Assembly: GCF_000348685.1 (NCBI RefSeq)
Contig: NZ_ANLA01000010.1
Span: forward strand, 1 to 64,000
Length of the DNA stretch: 64,000 bases
Reading direction: 5' to 3'
From: Xanthomarina gelatinilytica
Lineage (GTDB): Bacteria; Bacteroidota; Bacteroidia; Flavobacteriales; Flavobacteriaceae
In this document: positions 51,534-60,656 of the stretch, piece by piece
How the letters are laid out: each line of letters begins with the position of its first letter
How positions within the stretch are numbered: position 1 is the first letter of the stretch
The notes under the pieces: generated by a model
Databases searched by the model: none
The model's input: only the letters and a program-made list of their open reading frames with translations
Told to the model about the DNA's origin: nothing
Made by a program: the position numbers and the translations under genes

Positions 51534-52469
51534 TTATTTTATTTTTAGTTTTTCCAAAATTTCAGGTATCATTCTAATGGATGCAATTTCTTTATATTTG
51601 GACCTAAAGTCATCTGCAGGCGTTCCAAAATAGCTTTTGTTTCCTTCCAGGGATTTACTGACACCAGATTGTGCCGAAATAACTGCTTTTTTTCCAATGG
51701 TAATGCCACTGGTTATGCCTACTTGACCCCAAATGGTCACTTCGTCTTCAACAACTACACAACCAGCAATACCAACTTGAGAGGCTATCAAGCACTTTTT
51801 GCCAATAACCGTATCGTGACCCACTTGAATTTGATTGTCCAATTTAGAACCTTCACCAATAATGGTGTCGCCTGTTACCCCTTTATCTATGGTACACAAG
51901 GCTCCAATATCCACATGGTCTTTTATAATTACCCGACCACCAGATTTTAATTGGTCGAAACCTTCTGGCCTGTTTTTATAGTAAAAAGCACTGGCTCCCA
52001 AAACCGTTCCAGCATGTATGGTTACATGGTTACCAATAACAGCATCGTCATAAATACTAACATTGGAATGAATGAGGCAATGGTCTCCAATGGTTACATT
52101 ATTTCCTATAAAACAATTGGGTTGAATAATGGTGTTTTTCCCAATTTTAGCTGAAGGGGAAATGGAAGCGCTTGAGGATACAAAAGGTTTAAAATGTTGT
52201 GTTAATTTGTTGAAATCCCTAAACGGATCATCGCTAATAAGTAAGGCTTTACCTTCTGGGCAAGTGACTTCTTTATTGATTAGGACAATAGTAGCAGCAG
52301 ATTCCAAGGCCTTATCGTAATACTTGGGATGATCTACAAAAACAATATCTCCAGCTTCAACCACATGTATTTCATTCATCCCCAAAACAGGGAAATTTTC
52401 GTCACCAACAAATTGACACTCGAGAAGGTCTGATATTTGCTTTAAAGTATGTGGTTTTGGGAATTTCAT
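51534..52469 (-). CDS. LpxD-like acyltransferase paralogue
   Basis: 311 residues with the LpxD architecture: an N-terminal uridine-binding domain (1-90) and a left-handed beta-helix of hexapeptide repeats (about 95-275). It is shorter than the canonical LpxD at 55387-56415 (342 residues). The catalytic loop reads [15 protein letters not shown], keeping the His but with Gly/Asp around it where the canonical protein has AHN. It may acylate a different sugar nucleotide. Sits between efp and the NTF2-like gene. Confidence 0.85.
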   Translation of the reverse strand: MKFPKPHTLKQISDLLECQFVGDENFPVLGMNEIHVVEAGDIVFVDHPKYYDKALESAATIVLINKEVTCPEGKALLISDDPFRDFNKLTQHFKPFVSSSASISPSAKIGKNTIIQPNCFIGNNVTIGDHCLIHSNVSIYDDAVIGNHVTIHAGTVLGASAFYYKNRPEGFDQLKSGGRVIIKDHVDIGALCTIDKGVTGDTIIGEGSKLDNQIQVGHDTVIGKKCLIASQVGIAGCVVVEDEVTIWGQVGITSGITIGKKAVISAQSGVSKSLEGNKSYFGTPADDFRSKYKEIASIRMIPEILEKLKIK

Positions 52470-52557
52470 AAATATGTTTAAATATATATAGCAAAGTAGT
52501 TAAGGAAAGACATTGTGGTTTTTAAAAATTCCCACAACGCAAAACGAAATACTGCAA

Positions 52558-53124
52558 TTAGTCCTTAATGCGTTCTTTGTAAGTTCCTTTTTCTGTTTCA
52601 ATTTTTATTTTGTCTCCTTCGTTTATAAATAAAGGGACATTTACTTCGGCTCCTGTTTCCACAGTAGCAGGTTTTGTAGCATTTGTAGCAGTATTCCCTT
52701 TAACACCAGGTTCTGTATGGGTTACTTCAAGAATAACACTAGCAGGCATTTCAACAGATAATGGCATGTTATCTTCTGTGTTGATGATAACCGTAACCAC
52801 TTCGCCTTCTTTCATTAAATCCGGTCTGTCCAAAGCTGCTTCCAGCAATCGAATTTGTGTGTAATCTTCGGTATTCATGAAATGATAAAATTCCCCATCG
52901 TTATACAAGAACTGAAACTTGTGTGTTTCCACACGTACATCTTCTAGTTTATGTCCAGCCGAAAAGGTGTTATCCAATACTTTCCCAGTTGTAACGCTTT
53001 TTAATTTGGTTCTAACAAAAGCTGGTCCTTTACCTGGTTTTACGTGTAAAAATTCTATGATTTTATAAATATCGTTATTATACCTGATGCATAATCCGTT
53101 TCTAATATCGCTTGTTGTTGCCAT
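52558..53124 (-). CDS. efp: Translation elongation factor P
   Basis: 188 residues in three beta-barrel domains, the normal EF-P size. The tip loop HVKPGKGPAFVRTKLK carries Lys32, the position modified in enterobacteria (the Bacteroidota modification, if any, is not known to me). The C-terminal KIKIETEKGTYKERIKD ends the domain. It relieves ribosome stalling at polyproline. Located between lpxA and the LpxD-like paralogue, 89 bases away from the latter. Confidence 0.95.
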   Translation of the reverse strand: MATTSDIRNGLCIRYNNDIYKIIEFLHVKPGKGPAFVRTKLKSVTTGKVLDNTFSAGHKLEDVRVETHKFQFLYNDGEFYHFMNTEDYTQIRLLEAALDRPDLMKEGEVVTVIINTEDNMPLSVEMPASVILEVTHTEPGVKGNTATNATKPATVETGAEVNVPLFINEGDKIKIETEKGTYKERIKD

Positions 53125-53181
53125 TTATTCTTTATCGTTTGTTGTTTGTTAAGATATTTTTTATTTAAGTTTTATTTGAAA

Positions 53182-53967
53182 TCAATTCGATTTAAAATAA
53201 CCTTTCATGATACCACGATGGGAATTCTTGATAAATTGCAAGATTTCATCCCTTTCTGGAGTTGCTTCCATTTCTGCCTCAATAATCTCTGAGGCTTGGG
53301 TATTGTTGTAGTTTTTTTGATATAAGATTCTATAGATGTCTTGTACTTCCCTAATTTTTTCGGTTGAAAAACCTCTTCTTCTCAAGCCAACAGAATTGAT
53401 TCCTACATAAGACAGAGGTTCACGGGCTGCTTTTACAAATGGAGGGACATCTTTTCTTACCAATGAACCACCAGTAACAAAAGCATGGTTTCCAATGGAA
53501 CAAAACTGATGAACAGCAGTCATACCTGCCAACACCACATAGTCTCCCACAGTAATGTGTCCTGCCAATGTACTGTTGTTTGAAAAAATACAGTTGTTAC
53601 CAACAATACAATCGTGTGCAATATGGCAGTAAGCCATGATAAGACAATTGTTACCAATTACGGTTTTCATTTTATCTGTGGTACCTCTATTGATAGTTAC
53701 ACATTCCCTTATGGTTACATTATCCCCTATAATAGTAAGCGTGTCTTCATCATTGAATTTTAAATCCTGTGGTACAGCAGAAATAACAGCTCCTGGAAAA
53801 ATATTGCAATTTTTGCCAATTCGAGCCCCTTCCATGATGGTAACGTTGCTCCCAATCCATGTTCCTTCTCCAATGATAACATTGTTATGGATGGTAGTAA
53901 AAGGATCTATAACAACATTTTTTGCTATTTTGGCTCCTGGATGCACATAAGCTAGTGGTTGATTCAT
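53182..53967 (-). CDS. lpxA: UDP-N-acetylglucosamine acyltransferase
   Basis: 261 residues: a left-handed beta-helix of hexapeptide repeats (I/V-G-x-x-x-x) followed by a helical C-terminal region. The catalytic His is in MAYCHIAHDC (near 124) and the family's GLRRRGFS is near 200. It puts the first 3-hydroxyacyl chain on UDP-GlcNAc to start lipid A synthesis. Positioned 26 bases after lpxC-fabZ in the operon. Confidence 0.95.
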   Translation of the reverse strand: MNQPLAYVHPGAKIAKNVVIDPFTTIHNNVIIGEGTWIGSNVTIMEGARIGKNCNIFPGAVISAVPQDLKFNDEDTLTIIGDNVTIRECVTINRGTTDKMKTVIGNNCLIMAYCHIAHDCIVGNNCIFSNNSTLAGHITVGDYVVLAGMTAVHQFCSIGNHAFVTGGSLVRKDVPPFVKAAREPLSYVGINSVGLRRRGFSTEKIREVQDIYRILYQKNYNNTQASEIIEAEMEATPERDEILQFIKNSHRGIMKGYFKSN

Positions 53968-53993
53968 TTTATATTAAGTTTTATTACTTACTT

Positions 53994-55400
53994 TTATTTT
54001 ACTTTTGAAATTTGAGCCATTAGCTCGGCTTCTGCACATAATTTCCCATTGGCGTAAGCATAGCCTTGCATGTGGCAAATACCACGACGGATTGGGGAAA
54101 TTAAATCGCATTTAAAAATTAAGGTATCTCCAGGAACTACTTTTTGTTTAAATTTCACATTGTCTATTTTCATGAAGAAAGTCAAGTAATTTTCTGGGTC
54201 TGGAACAGTACTTAGCACAAGGATACCTCCTGTTTGGGCCATGGCTTCCACAATTAAAACCCCAGGCATTACAGGAGCTCCAGGGAAATGGCCAGCGAAG
54301 AACGGCTCGTTCATGGTTACGTTTTTCATTCCAATAACATGACTGTCGGACAATTCAAAAATTTTGTCAATCAACAAAAAAGGCTGTCTATGAGGCAGCA
54401 TGCTCATTATTTGATTCACGTCCATTAATGGCTCTTGGTTTAAATCTATTTTTGGAACATGGTTGCGTCTTTCGTTCTTAATAAGTTTAGACATTTTTTT
54501 TGCAAACTGTGTGTTTACAAAATGTCCTGGTTTGTTTGCTATCACCTTTCCTCTTAAACGCACACCAATTAGAGCCAAATCTCCAACTACGTCCAACAAT
54601 TTATGTCTTGCAGCCTCGTTGGGATAATGCAAGGTTAAATTATCCAAAATGCCATTTGGTTTAACTGCAATGGCATCTTTTTTAAAAGCTACCTTTAACT
54701 TTTCTATGGTATTTGGTGAAATCTCTTTGTCTACATAAACTATGGCGTTGTTTAAATCGCCTCCCTTTATCAAACCATGTTCCAGCAGCATTTCCAGTTC
54801 ATGTAAAAAACTAAAGGTTCTGGAAGATGCGATCTCCTCTTTAAAATCTGAAATATTCTTAAGGGTGGCATTTTGTGTTCCCAAAACTTTTGTGCCAAAA
54901 TCCACCATGGTGGTTACCTGATATTCGTTGGAAGGCATCACTAGAATTTCACTTCCAGATTCTTCATCTGTATAAGAAATAACATCGGTTACAACATATT
55001 CTTCCCTAAATGCATCTTGTTCTACAACGCCGGATTTTTCTAAAACTTCAACAAAATATTTTGAAGATCCATCCATTATTGGTGGTTCGGAAGCATTTAG
55101 TTCAATTATAACATTGTCCAGATCCAATCCAACCAAAGCAGCCAATACATGCTCCGATGTTTGAATGGTAACGCCATTTTTCTCCAAACAGGTACCTCTT
55201 TGGGTATTGGTGACGTAATTTGCATTTGCTTCAATAACAGGTGTCCCCTCCAAATCAATACGCTTAAATGCAAATCCTGTGTTTACAGGAGCTGGTTTAA
55301 AAGTTAAGGTCACATTTTTTCCTGTATGTAGGCCAACACCATTTAAAGACACCTCGTCCTTTATGGTTTTTTGTTTAACTTCTGTATTAATTATTCCCAT
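53994..55400 (-). CDS. lpxC-fabZ: LpxC-FabZ fusion (deacetylase / hydroxyacyl-ACP dehydratase)
   Basis: 468 residues, two enzymes in one chain. LpxC (1-310) keeps the zinc ligands in [13 protein letters not shown] and H-K-L-L-D-V-V-G-D (HxxxD). FabZ (about 325-468) has [10 protein letters not shown], the catalytic His in [14 protein letters not shown] and Glu in [10 protein letters not shown]. LpxC commits flux to lipid A; FabZ dehydrates hydroxyacyl-ACP for fatty acids; fusing them ties competing uses of 3-hydroxyacyl-ACP. The fusion is usual in Bacteroidota. Overlaps lpxD by 14 bases. Confidence 0.95.
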   Translation of the reverse strand: MGIINTEVKQKTIKDEVSLNGVGLHTGKNVTLTFKPAPVNTGFAFKRIDLEGTPVIEANANYVTNTQRGTCLEKNGVTIQTSEHVLAALVGLDLDNVIIELNASEPPIMDGSSKYFVEVLEKSGVVEQDAFREEYVVTDVISYTDEESGSEILVMPSNEYQVTTMVDFGTKVLGTQNATLKNISDFKEEIASSRTFSFLHELEMLLEHGLIKGGDLNNAIVYVDKEISPNTIEKLKVAFKKDAIAVKPNGILDNLTLHYPNEAARHKLLDVVGDLALIGVRLRGKVIANKPGHFVNTQFAKKMSKLIKNERRNHVPKIDLNQEPLMDVNQIMSMLPHRQPFLLIDKIFELSDSHVIGMKNVTMNEPFFAGHFPGAPVMPGVLIVEAMAQTGGILVLSTVPDPENYLTFFMKIDNVKFKQKVVPGDTLIFKCDLISPIRRGICHMQGYAYANGKLCAEAELMAQISKVK

Positions 55401-56415
55401 CTACTTTTTTTTCTAAATCGGTTATATTTTTAACAATTTTCGGTAAGTTCTTAAAATACACATAGGATTTGTTCCAGTCCCCATAGCTAAAAGCTGGAGA
55501 CCCTTGCAAGGTTTCGTTGTCCTTGATACTTCTACCTATTCCGGATTGTGCTTGAATTTTAACATTATTACCTATGGTAATATGTCCTGCAAAGCCAACC
55601 TGCCCTCCTATTTGACAATTCTCGCCAATCTTGGTGGAACCTGCTATTCCTGTTTGGGCAGCTATAACTGTATTCTTGCCAATTTCAACATTATGGGCAA
55701 TTTGAATTTGGTTATCCAGTTTAACACCTCTTCGTATAATGGTAGAACCCAATGTAGCCCTATCTATTGTAGTAGCTGCTCCAATATCTACAAAATCCTC
55801 TATAATAACGTTTCCTGTTTGTGGAACCTTATTATATTCCCCTTTTTCATTTGGAACAAAACCAAAACCATCTGCACCAATGATAACCCCTGAGTTAATG
55901 ACACAATTGTTGCCAATGGAAGTTTCGGAATAAATTTTTACTCCTGCAAAAACAACCGTATCGTTACCTATAACCACATTATCTCCAATGTAACAATTTG
56001 GGAAAATTTTTACGTTGTTGCCAATTTTTACATTCTCGCCTATATAAGTAAAGGCACCAACATAAATTTGAGACCCATAAGTAGCAGAGTCTGAAATAAA
56101 CGAGGGATTTTCTATCCCTTGTTTGTTAAGCTTTACCATATTATAATATTCCAACAACTTAGAAAATGACTTATAGGCATCTTCAACCTTTATAAGCGTG
56201 GTTTCTAAATGGTTTTCCGGAACAAAGGTTTTATTAACTATGGTAATGGATGCTTTTGTAGAATATATATAGGATTGATATTTAGGATTAGCCAAAAAGG
56301 TTAATGACCCTTTGGTCCCTTCTTCTATTTTGGAAAGTTTAGAAACTTCAACATCTGGATTGCCTACAATGTCGCCTTCTAATATTCCTGCTATTTGTTG
56401 TGCTGTAAATTTCAT
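55387..56415 (-). CDS. lpxD: UDP-3-O-(3-hydroxyacyl)glucosamine N-acyltransferase
   Basis: 342 residues: an N-terminal uridine-binding domain (1-100), hexapeptide beta-helix (about 105-300) and C-terminal helix. The active-site His is in [14 protein letters not shown] (near 243), as in the family. It adds the second acyl chain in lipid A synthesis. Second gene of the HD-lpxD-lpxC/fabZ-lpxA-efp run; a related 311-residue paralogue lies at 51534. Confidence 0.95.
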   Translation of the reverse strand: MKFTAQQIAGILEGDIVGNPDVEVSKLSKIEEGTKGSLTFLANPKYQSYIYSTKASITIVNKTFVPENHLETTLIKVEDAYKSFSKLLEYYNMVKLNKQGIENPSFISDSATYGSQIYVGAFTYIGENVKIGNNVKIFPNCYIGDNVVIGNDTVVFAGVKIYSETSIGNNCVINSGVIIGADGFGFVPNEKGEYNKVPQTGNVIIEDFVDIGAATTIDRATLGSTIIRRGVKLDNQIQIAHNVEIGKNTVIAAQTGIAGSTKIGENCQIGGQVGFAGHITIGNNVKIQAQSGIGRSIKDNETLQGSPAFSYGDWNKSYVYFKNLPKIVKNITDLEKKVDGNN

Positions 56416-56439
56416 TCCAGCAAAAATAGGAAAAAAGTG

Positions 56440-57663
56440 CTAAAGTTTTTCTTTAGGATAACAGATATAATATTTTGTGACTGTTTTTGAGAGTGCTTTT
56501 AAGTTCAATTGGTCTGAAGCCTTAATAATATCCTGTATTTTACCGTTTTTATACAATATATTAATATGTTGCTTTTTAATTTGATAAGCTTGATTTGAAA
56601 TCTCCCCAGTAAAGACAAAATAATTCGCTTCTTCGTTACTAATACCATAGGTCTCCATGAGCTTTTGAGCATGAACTTGAAGTTTTTCCTTTTTTATTTT
56701 TTTATTTTTAAGCTTTACTTTAAGCAAATCGCGATTAATGAGCATGTCGCAAAGGTTTTTTAGAACAAAATCCTCATGAAACTGCCATTCTTTCATGGCT
56801 GCAATAATATCGTAATCGTCCAATCTGGCAAACACGTCTAGCGTTTCCCTGTTAAAATTCTCACTGGTTATTTCCTGTTTTAAAAAGAATTGCAAGGCAG
56901 CACTTGCTTTCAAATCCACTCCCAAACTGGTTAGTTCCTTAGCTCGTTTTAACACCCTAATCAACAATTGTTCTGCTGCCAAACTGGTTTTGTGCAAATA
57001 CACTTGCCAGTACATAAGTCTTCTTGCTACCAGAAACTTTTCTACACTATAAATGCCTTTTTCTTCAACTACCAATTCATTGTCCACAACATTAAGCATG
57101 GTAATTAAGCGCTCACTATTAATGTTTCCTTCAGCAACACCTGTATAAAAACTATCCCGTTTTAAATAATCGGCTCGGTCCATGTCCAGTTGTCCCGAAA
57201 TTAACTGGCAAAGAAACTTTCTTGGGTGTTCGCCTTTAAAAATCTGGATGGCCAGCGTTAAACTTAAGTTAAAGTCTTTATTGAGCTGTTCCATAAAAAG
57301 CAGTGAAATTTCCTCATGGGAAACCCCATTTACTATACTATGTTCCATGGCATGGGAAAAAGGACCATGACCAATATCATGCAATAAAATGGCCATATAA
57401 AGGGCCTGTTCCTCATCGGCAGAGATGTCAATCCCCTTAAAACGCAACACATTAACAGCTTTTTGCATTAAGTGCATACAACCCAAGGCATGATGAAATC
57501 TGGTATGGTGTGCTCCTGGATATACTAAATAAGACATACCCATTTGCGAAATACGTCTTAAGCGTTGAAAGTATTTATGTTCAATTAAATCGAAAATTAA
57601 CGAATTTGGAATGGTAATAAATCCGTAAATTGGGTCGTTAAATATTTTAAGTTTGTTTTGCAC
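56440..57663 (-). CDS. HD-domain phosphohydrolase
   Basis: 407 residues with the HD metal site: H in HTRFHHALGCMHLM, the H-D pair in LLHDIGHGPFSHAMEH and a later Asp in MDRADYLKRD. The relatives are dGTPase-like proteins often annotated as HD family phosphohydrolase; the substrate may be dNTP or another nucleotide. It opens the lpx operon on the minus strand, 24 bases before lpxD, and is divergent from porX across 43 bases with overlapping promoters. Confidence 0.9.
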   Translation of the reverse strand: MQNKLKIFNDPIYGFITIPNSLIFDLIEHKYFQRLRRISQMGMSYLVYPGAHHTRFHHALGCMHLMQKAVNVLRFKGIDISADEEQALYMAILLHDIGHGPFSHAMEHSIVNGVSHEEISLLFMEQLNKDFNLSLTLAIQIFKGEHPRKFLCQLISGQLDMDRADYLKRDSFYTGVAEGNINSERLITMLNVVDNELVVEEKGIYSVEKFLVARRLMYWQVYLHKTSLAAEQLLIRVLKRAKELTSLGVDLKASAALQFFLKQEITSENFNRETLDVFARLDDYDIIAAMKEWQFHEDFVLKNLCDMLINRDLLKVKLKNKKIKKEKLQVHAQKLMETYGISNEEANYFVFTGEISNQAYQIKKQHINILYKNGKIQDIIKASDQLNLKALSKTVTKYYICYPKEKL

Positions 57664-57681
57664 AATCAGGCTTAATCTTTG
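57653..57681 (+). promoter_or_regulatory. Promoter of porX
   Basis: TTG (57653-57655), 18-base spacer, AATCTTTG (57674-57681; one mismatch to TAnnTTTG), 25 bases before the porX ATG. The -33 part lies inside the start of the divergent HD gene. Confidence 0.55.
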
Positions 57682-57697
57682 ATATTAAAAATTTAAA

Positions 57698-57705
57698 CAA
57701 ATATA
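57698..57705 (-). promoter_or_regulatory. Candidate -7 element of the HD/lpx operon
   Basis: The minus strand reads TATATTTG, exact to TAnnTTTG, immediately before the porX ATG and 35 bases before the HD gene ATG. It faces the porX promoter, so the two transcripts should interfere. No clear -33 TTG. Confidence 0.45.
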
Positions 57706-57706
57706 C

Positions 57707-59260
57707 ATGAACCATATAAATATTCTTTGGGTTGACGATGAAATTGATTTGCTAAAACCCCATATCCTTTTTCTTGAAAAGAAAAACTACCAAGTTACCA
57801 CCTGCCAAAGTGGTACAGAAGCTCTTGAGATTTTAGACGACAAAAATTTTGACATTGTGTTTCTAGACGAAAACATGCCAGGATTAACAGGTCTGGAAAC
57901 CTTAAATGAAATCAAGGAAAAACGCGATACGCTTCCTGTAGTAATGATTACCAAAAGTGAAGAGGAATATATTATGGAAGAAGCCATTGGCAACAAAATT
58001 GCCGATTACCTTATAAAACCGGTAAACCCCAACCAAATTTTACTGAGCATCAAGAAAAATTTGGATCATTCCCGATTGGTGTCAGAAAAAACCACATCCA
58101 ATTACCAGCAGGAATTTAGAAAAATTGCCATGGACCTAAGCATGGTAAATACCTTTGAGGAATGGGCCAATCTATATCAAAAACTTATTTATTGGGAACT
58201 TCAACTAGAAAATATTGAAGATGCTGGCATGTTTGAAATTTTGGAATCTCAAAAAAGCGAAGCCAATACCCAATTTGGGAAATTTATAGACAAGCATTAC
58301 CCAAGCTGGTTTGAACCACATACAGAAGCCCCAACCTTATCGCATACCTTATTTAAAAACAAAATTGTCCCAGAATTAAGCAAGGAACAGCCTACCCTTT
58401 TAGTAGTTATTGATAATTTAAGATATGACCAATGGAAAGCTTTTGAGCCCATAGTGAACAATTATTATAAAAAAGTGACAGAAACCCCTTTTTATAGCAT
58501 TCTTCCAACAGCAACCCAATACGCTAGAAATGCCATATTTTCCGGATTGATGCCTAGCGATATGGAAAAACTGCATCCAGATTTATGGAAAAATGATACA
58601 GACGAAGGAGGCAAAAACCTGCATGAAGACGAATTTTTAAAAGCACAATTAAAACGCTTAGGCTTATCTCATTTAAAGACCGAATATCATAAAATTACCA
58701 ATTTAAAAACCGGAAAAAAACTGGTTGACAACTTTAAATCCTTAAAAGATAACGATTTAACTGTGGTAGTTTATAATTTTGTAGACATGCTTTCCCATTC
58801 CAAAACCGAAATGGATGTGGTTAAAGAACTGGCTTCAAACGACAAGGCCTATCGTTCGTTAACACAAAGTTGGTTTAAAAACTCCCCACTTTTGGAAATG
58901 ATTCAGCAAGCCCAACAACTAGGTTTCAAGCTGATATTAACCACAGATCATGGAACCATAAACGTAAAAAACCCTTCAAAAGTAATTGGAGATAAAGACA
59001 CCAGTTTAAACTTACGTTATAAAACCGGTCGTAGCTTGACTTATGAAGACAAGGACGTATTGGTTGCCAAAGACCCAAAAAACATCCACTTGCCGTCCAT
59101 AACCATGAGCAGTTCGTTTATTTTTGCAAAAGGGGATTTGTTTTTTGCTTATCCAAACAACTATAATCATTATGTAAGTTACTATAGAAATACCTATCAA
59201 CATGGTGGTGTTTCTTTGGAAGAAATGATTATACCTTTTGTGGTGTTGAGCCCGAAATAA
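57707..59260 (+). CDS. porX: PorX-type response regulator with PglZ/alkaline phosphatase-like domain
   Basis: 517 residues: a receiver domain (1-120) with phospho-acceptor Asp54 (VFLDENMPG) and acidic pair D10/D11, then a helical linker and a C-terminal PglZ (alkaline-phosphatase superfamily) domain from about 210 with VVIDNLRYDQW and TTDHGTI metal-ligand stretches. PorX regulates and may interact with the type IX secretion system, with sensor PorY elsewhere. It fits the T9SS cargo at 30711-32057 and 62339-63847. Confidence 0.95.
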   Translation: MNHINILWVDDEIDLLKPHILFLEKKNYQVTTCQSGTEALEILDDKNFDIVFLDENMPGLTGLETLNEIKEKRDTLPVVMITKSEEEYIMEEAIGNKIADYLIKPVNPNQILLSIKKNLDHSRLVSEKTTSNYQQEFRKIAMDLSMVNTFEEWANLYQKLIYWELQLENIEDAGMFEILESQKSEANTQFGKFIDKHYPSWFEPHTEAPTLSHTLFKNKIVPELSKEQPTLLVVIDNLRYDQWKAFEPIVNNYYKKVTETPFYSILPTATQYARNAIFSGLMPSDMEKLHPDLWKNDTDEGGKNLHEDEFLKAQLKRLGLSHLKTEYHKITNLKTGKKLVDNFKSLKDNDLTVVVYNFVDMLSHSKTEMDVVKELASNDKAYRSLTQSWFKNSPLLEMIQQAQQLGFKLILTTDHGTINVKNPSKVIGDKDTSLNLRYKTGRSLTYEDKDVLVAKDPKNIHLPSITMSSSFIFAKGDLFFAYPNNYNHYVSYYRNTYQHGGVSLEEMIIPFVVLSPK

Positions 59261-59334
59261 ATCTGTGTAATGCAAAAAAATCCGTTGAAATACACAAATT
59301 ATTAGTTTTTCTAAATTTTTATTCCTATCATTGT

Positions 59335-59757
59335 ATGCAAAAATCAAACAATTTGAATGTTGATTATCGTATTGATGAGTTACAAACTGTTGCCAATCAA
59401 CTCCTAAAAAACCTAAAAAGTAAAACCATTTTGCTTTACGGAAACATGGGAGTTGGCAAAACAACCTTAATAAAAGCGCTTGTTAAAGCCTTGGGAAGTA
59501 TGGATGATGTTAGTAGCCCAACCTATTCCATAGTGAATGAATACGAATTAAAAGATGATAACATATATCATTTTGACTTATATAGAATAAAAGATCTTGA
59601 TGAAGCCTATAATTTTGGCCTGGAAGATTATTTGAATTCTACCCACTGGCTCATTATTGAATGGCCAGAATTGATTGAAGATATAATAACCGATGATTTT
59701 GATTGTGTGACATTAACAATGAATGACAATCTCACTCGAAATCTCATATTAAAATAA
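59335..59757 (+). CDS. tsaE: tRNA threonylcarbamoyladenosine biosynthesis ATPase TsaE
   Basis: 140 residues, a P-loop ATPase. Walker A is GNMGVGKTTLIKALVKALG near 40, followed by the family's SSPTYSIVNEYE and HFDLYRI. It is an essential partner of TsaB/TsaD in making t6A37 of tRNAs. Follows porX by 74 bases. Length is normal for the family. Confidence 0.95.
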   Translation: MQKSNNLNVDYRIDELQTVANQLLKNLKSKTILLYGNMGVGKTTLIKALVKALGSMDDVSSPTYSIVNEYELKDDNIYHFDLYRIKDLDEAYNFGLEDYLNSTHWLIIEWPELIEDIITDDFDCVTLTMNDNLTRNLILK

Positions 59758-59814
59758 TTGTTTAACGAGCTAAAAAACCAAATAACCACCAAAATCTACC
59801 AAAAAAAAAGGTGA

Positions 59815-59831
59815 TTACGGAAAAACCGTAA
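59815..59831. other. Hairpin in the tsaE-peptide gap
   Basis: TTACGG-AAAAA-CCGTAA, with an A run upstream that becomes a T run on the minus strand. No minus-strand gene precedes it, so if it terminates anything, it is weakly. A similar TTACGG/CCGTAA hairpin is at 2719-2734. Confidence 0.35.
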
Positions 59832-59903
59832 CGAAAAAATGAAAAAAACGTGTTTTTAACACAATTTTAACATTTAAGCCTTTTAGCGTACTAAGTTCTC
59901 ATA

Positions 59904-59911
59904 TACATTTG
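59904..59911 (+). promoter_or_regulatory. Candidate -7 element of the small-peptide gene
   Basis: TACATTTG, an exact TAnnTTTG match, 31 bases before the ATG at 59942. No well-placed TTG. Confidence 0.5.
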
Positions 59912-59941
59912 GAGTATTAATTAATTAAATCCCTTAAGATT

Positions 59942-60094
59942 ATGAAAACTAAAAAGTATGTAATTGCAATAGCAATTTTCGGTGGCATGTTGTTCACAGC
60001 TCAAGCAGCTAATTTATTCCAAACCAATGAAGACGCGCCAAAAATTGAAAGAAGTAAAATTAAAATTCCAGGACAAGGACAAGGACCTCAATAA
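59942..60094 (+). CDS. 50-residue secreted peptide
   Basis: ATG 59942 to TAA 60094: a signal peptide (MKTKKYVIAIAIFGGMLFTA, cleavage near AQA-A) and a 27-residue mature part rich in charged residues, ending in a Gly/Gln/Pro motif (KIPGQGQGPQ). The frame is too short for ordinary gene calling but has a good promoter element and a normal signal peptide. Function unknown; it may be exported as a signal or structural peptide. It is followed at once by a membrane-protein gene, probably in the same transcript. Confidence 0.75.
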   Translation: MKTKKYVIAIAIFGGMLFTAQAANLFQTNEDAPKIERSKIKIPGQGQGPQ

Positions 60095-60593
60095 TATTGT
60101 CGCTAAAAAACAATTGTTTATAGGAACAATTATAGCTATAATAATTTCATTGACTCCTTATTTTTTTAATTTATACGAAAGTGTTCCAGACACTAAAGTT
60201 TGGGACACTTTTTTGTTTTCTTATGACAGTAAGTACTATGAAAGCATCTCTACATTAGCTTGGACTCTAATGAATAAATTAATTCCATTGATGTTATTGT
60301 TTATTTGGTTTTTTACTTGCAGACATTGGTGGTATCATACGCTTTTGGTCCCTATTGCCATGTATATTTATCAAGTAATAATAATATTAAATGATGACTT
60401 AAGTTTTACAGACAATACAAATCAAATTTTCTATCTATTGCCAATCATGGCATTTATAGTCCCATCTATTTATTTAATAAGGGCCCAAATGTTTAATAAG
60501 CTCAATACAGCCAACAAATCGTTGGAAGAGCTAGAGCAAGAGTTTATGATAAAGCCTACAACATTCTGGGAGAAAATAAAGCAGTATTTTTAA
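60027..60593 (+). CDS. Membrane protein with four hydrophobic segments, start uncertain
   Basis: 188 residues if started at ATG 60027, but that ATG lies inside the preceding peptide gene in another frame. The convincing part starts near 60096-60114 (VAKKQLFIGTIIAI). Four to five hydrophobic segments and a charged C-terminal tail (LEELEQEFMIKPTTFWEKIKQYF) are visible. The real start may be an ATT at 60096 or TTG at 60114, coupled to the peptide stop at 60094. I do not recognise a function. Confidence 0.7.
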   Translation: MKTRQKLKEVKLKFQDKDKDLNNIVAKKQLFIGTIIAIIISLTPYFFNLYESVPDTKVWDTFLFSYDSKYYESISTLAWTLMNKLIPLMLLFIWFFTCRHWWYHTLLVPIAMYIYQVIIILNDDLSFTDNTNQIFYLLPIMAFIVPSIYLIRAQMFNKLNTANKSLEELEQEFMIKPTTFWEKIKQYF

Positions 60594-60656
60594 ATTCCTA
60601 TTTAACCATTCAAAAATTTATTCGTAATTTGACTCCTTATATAATGTGTGTCAACT

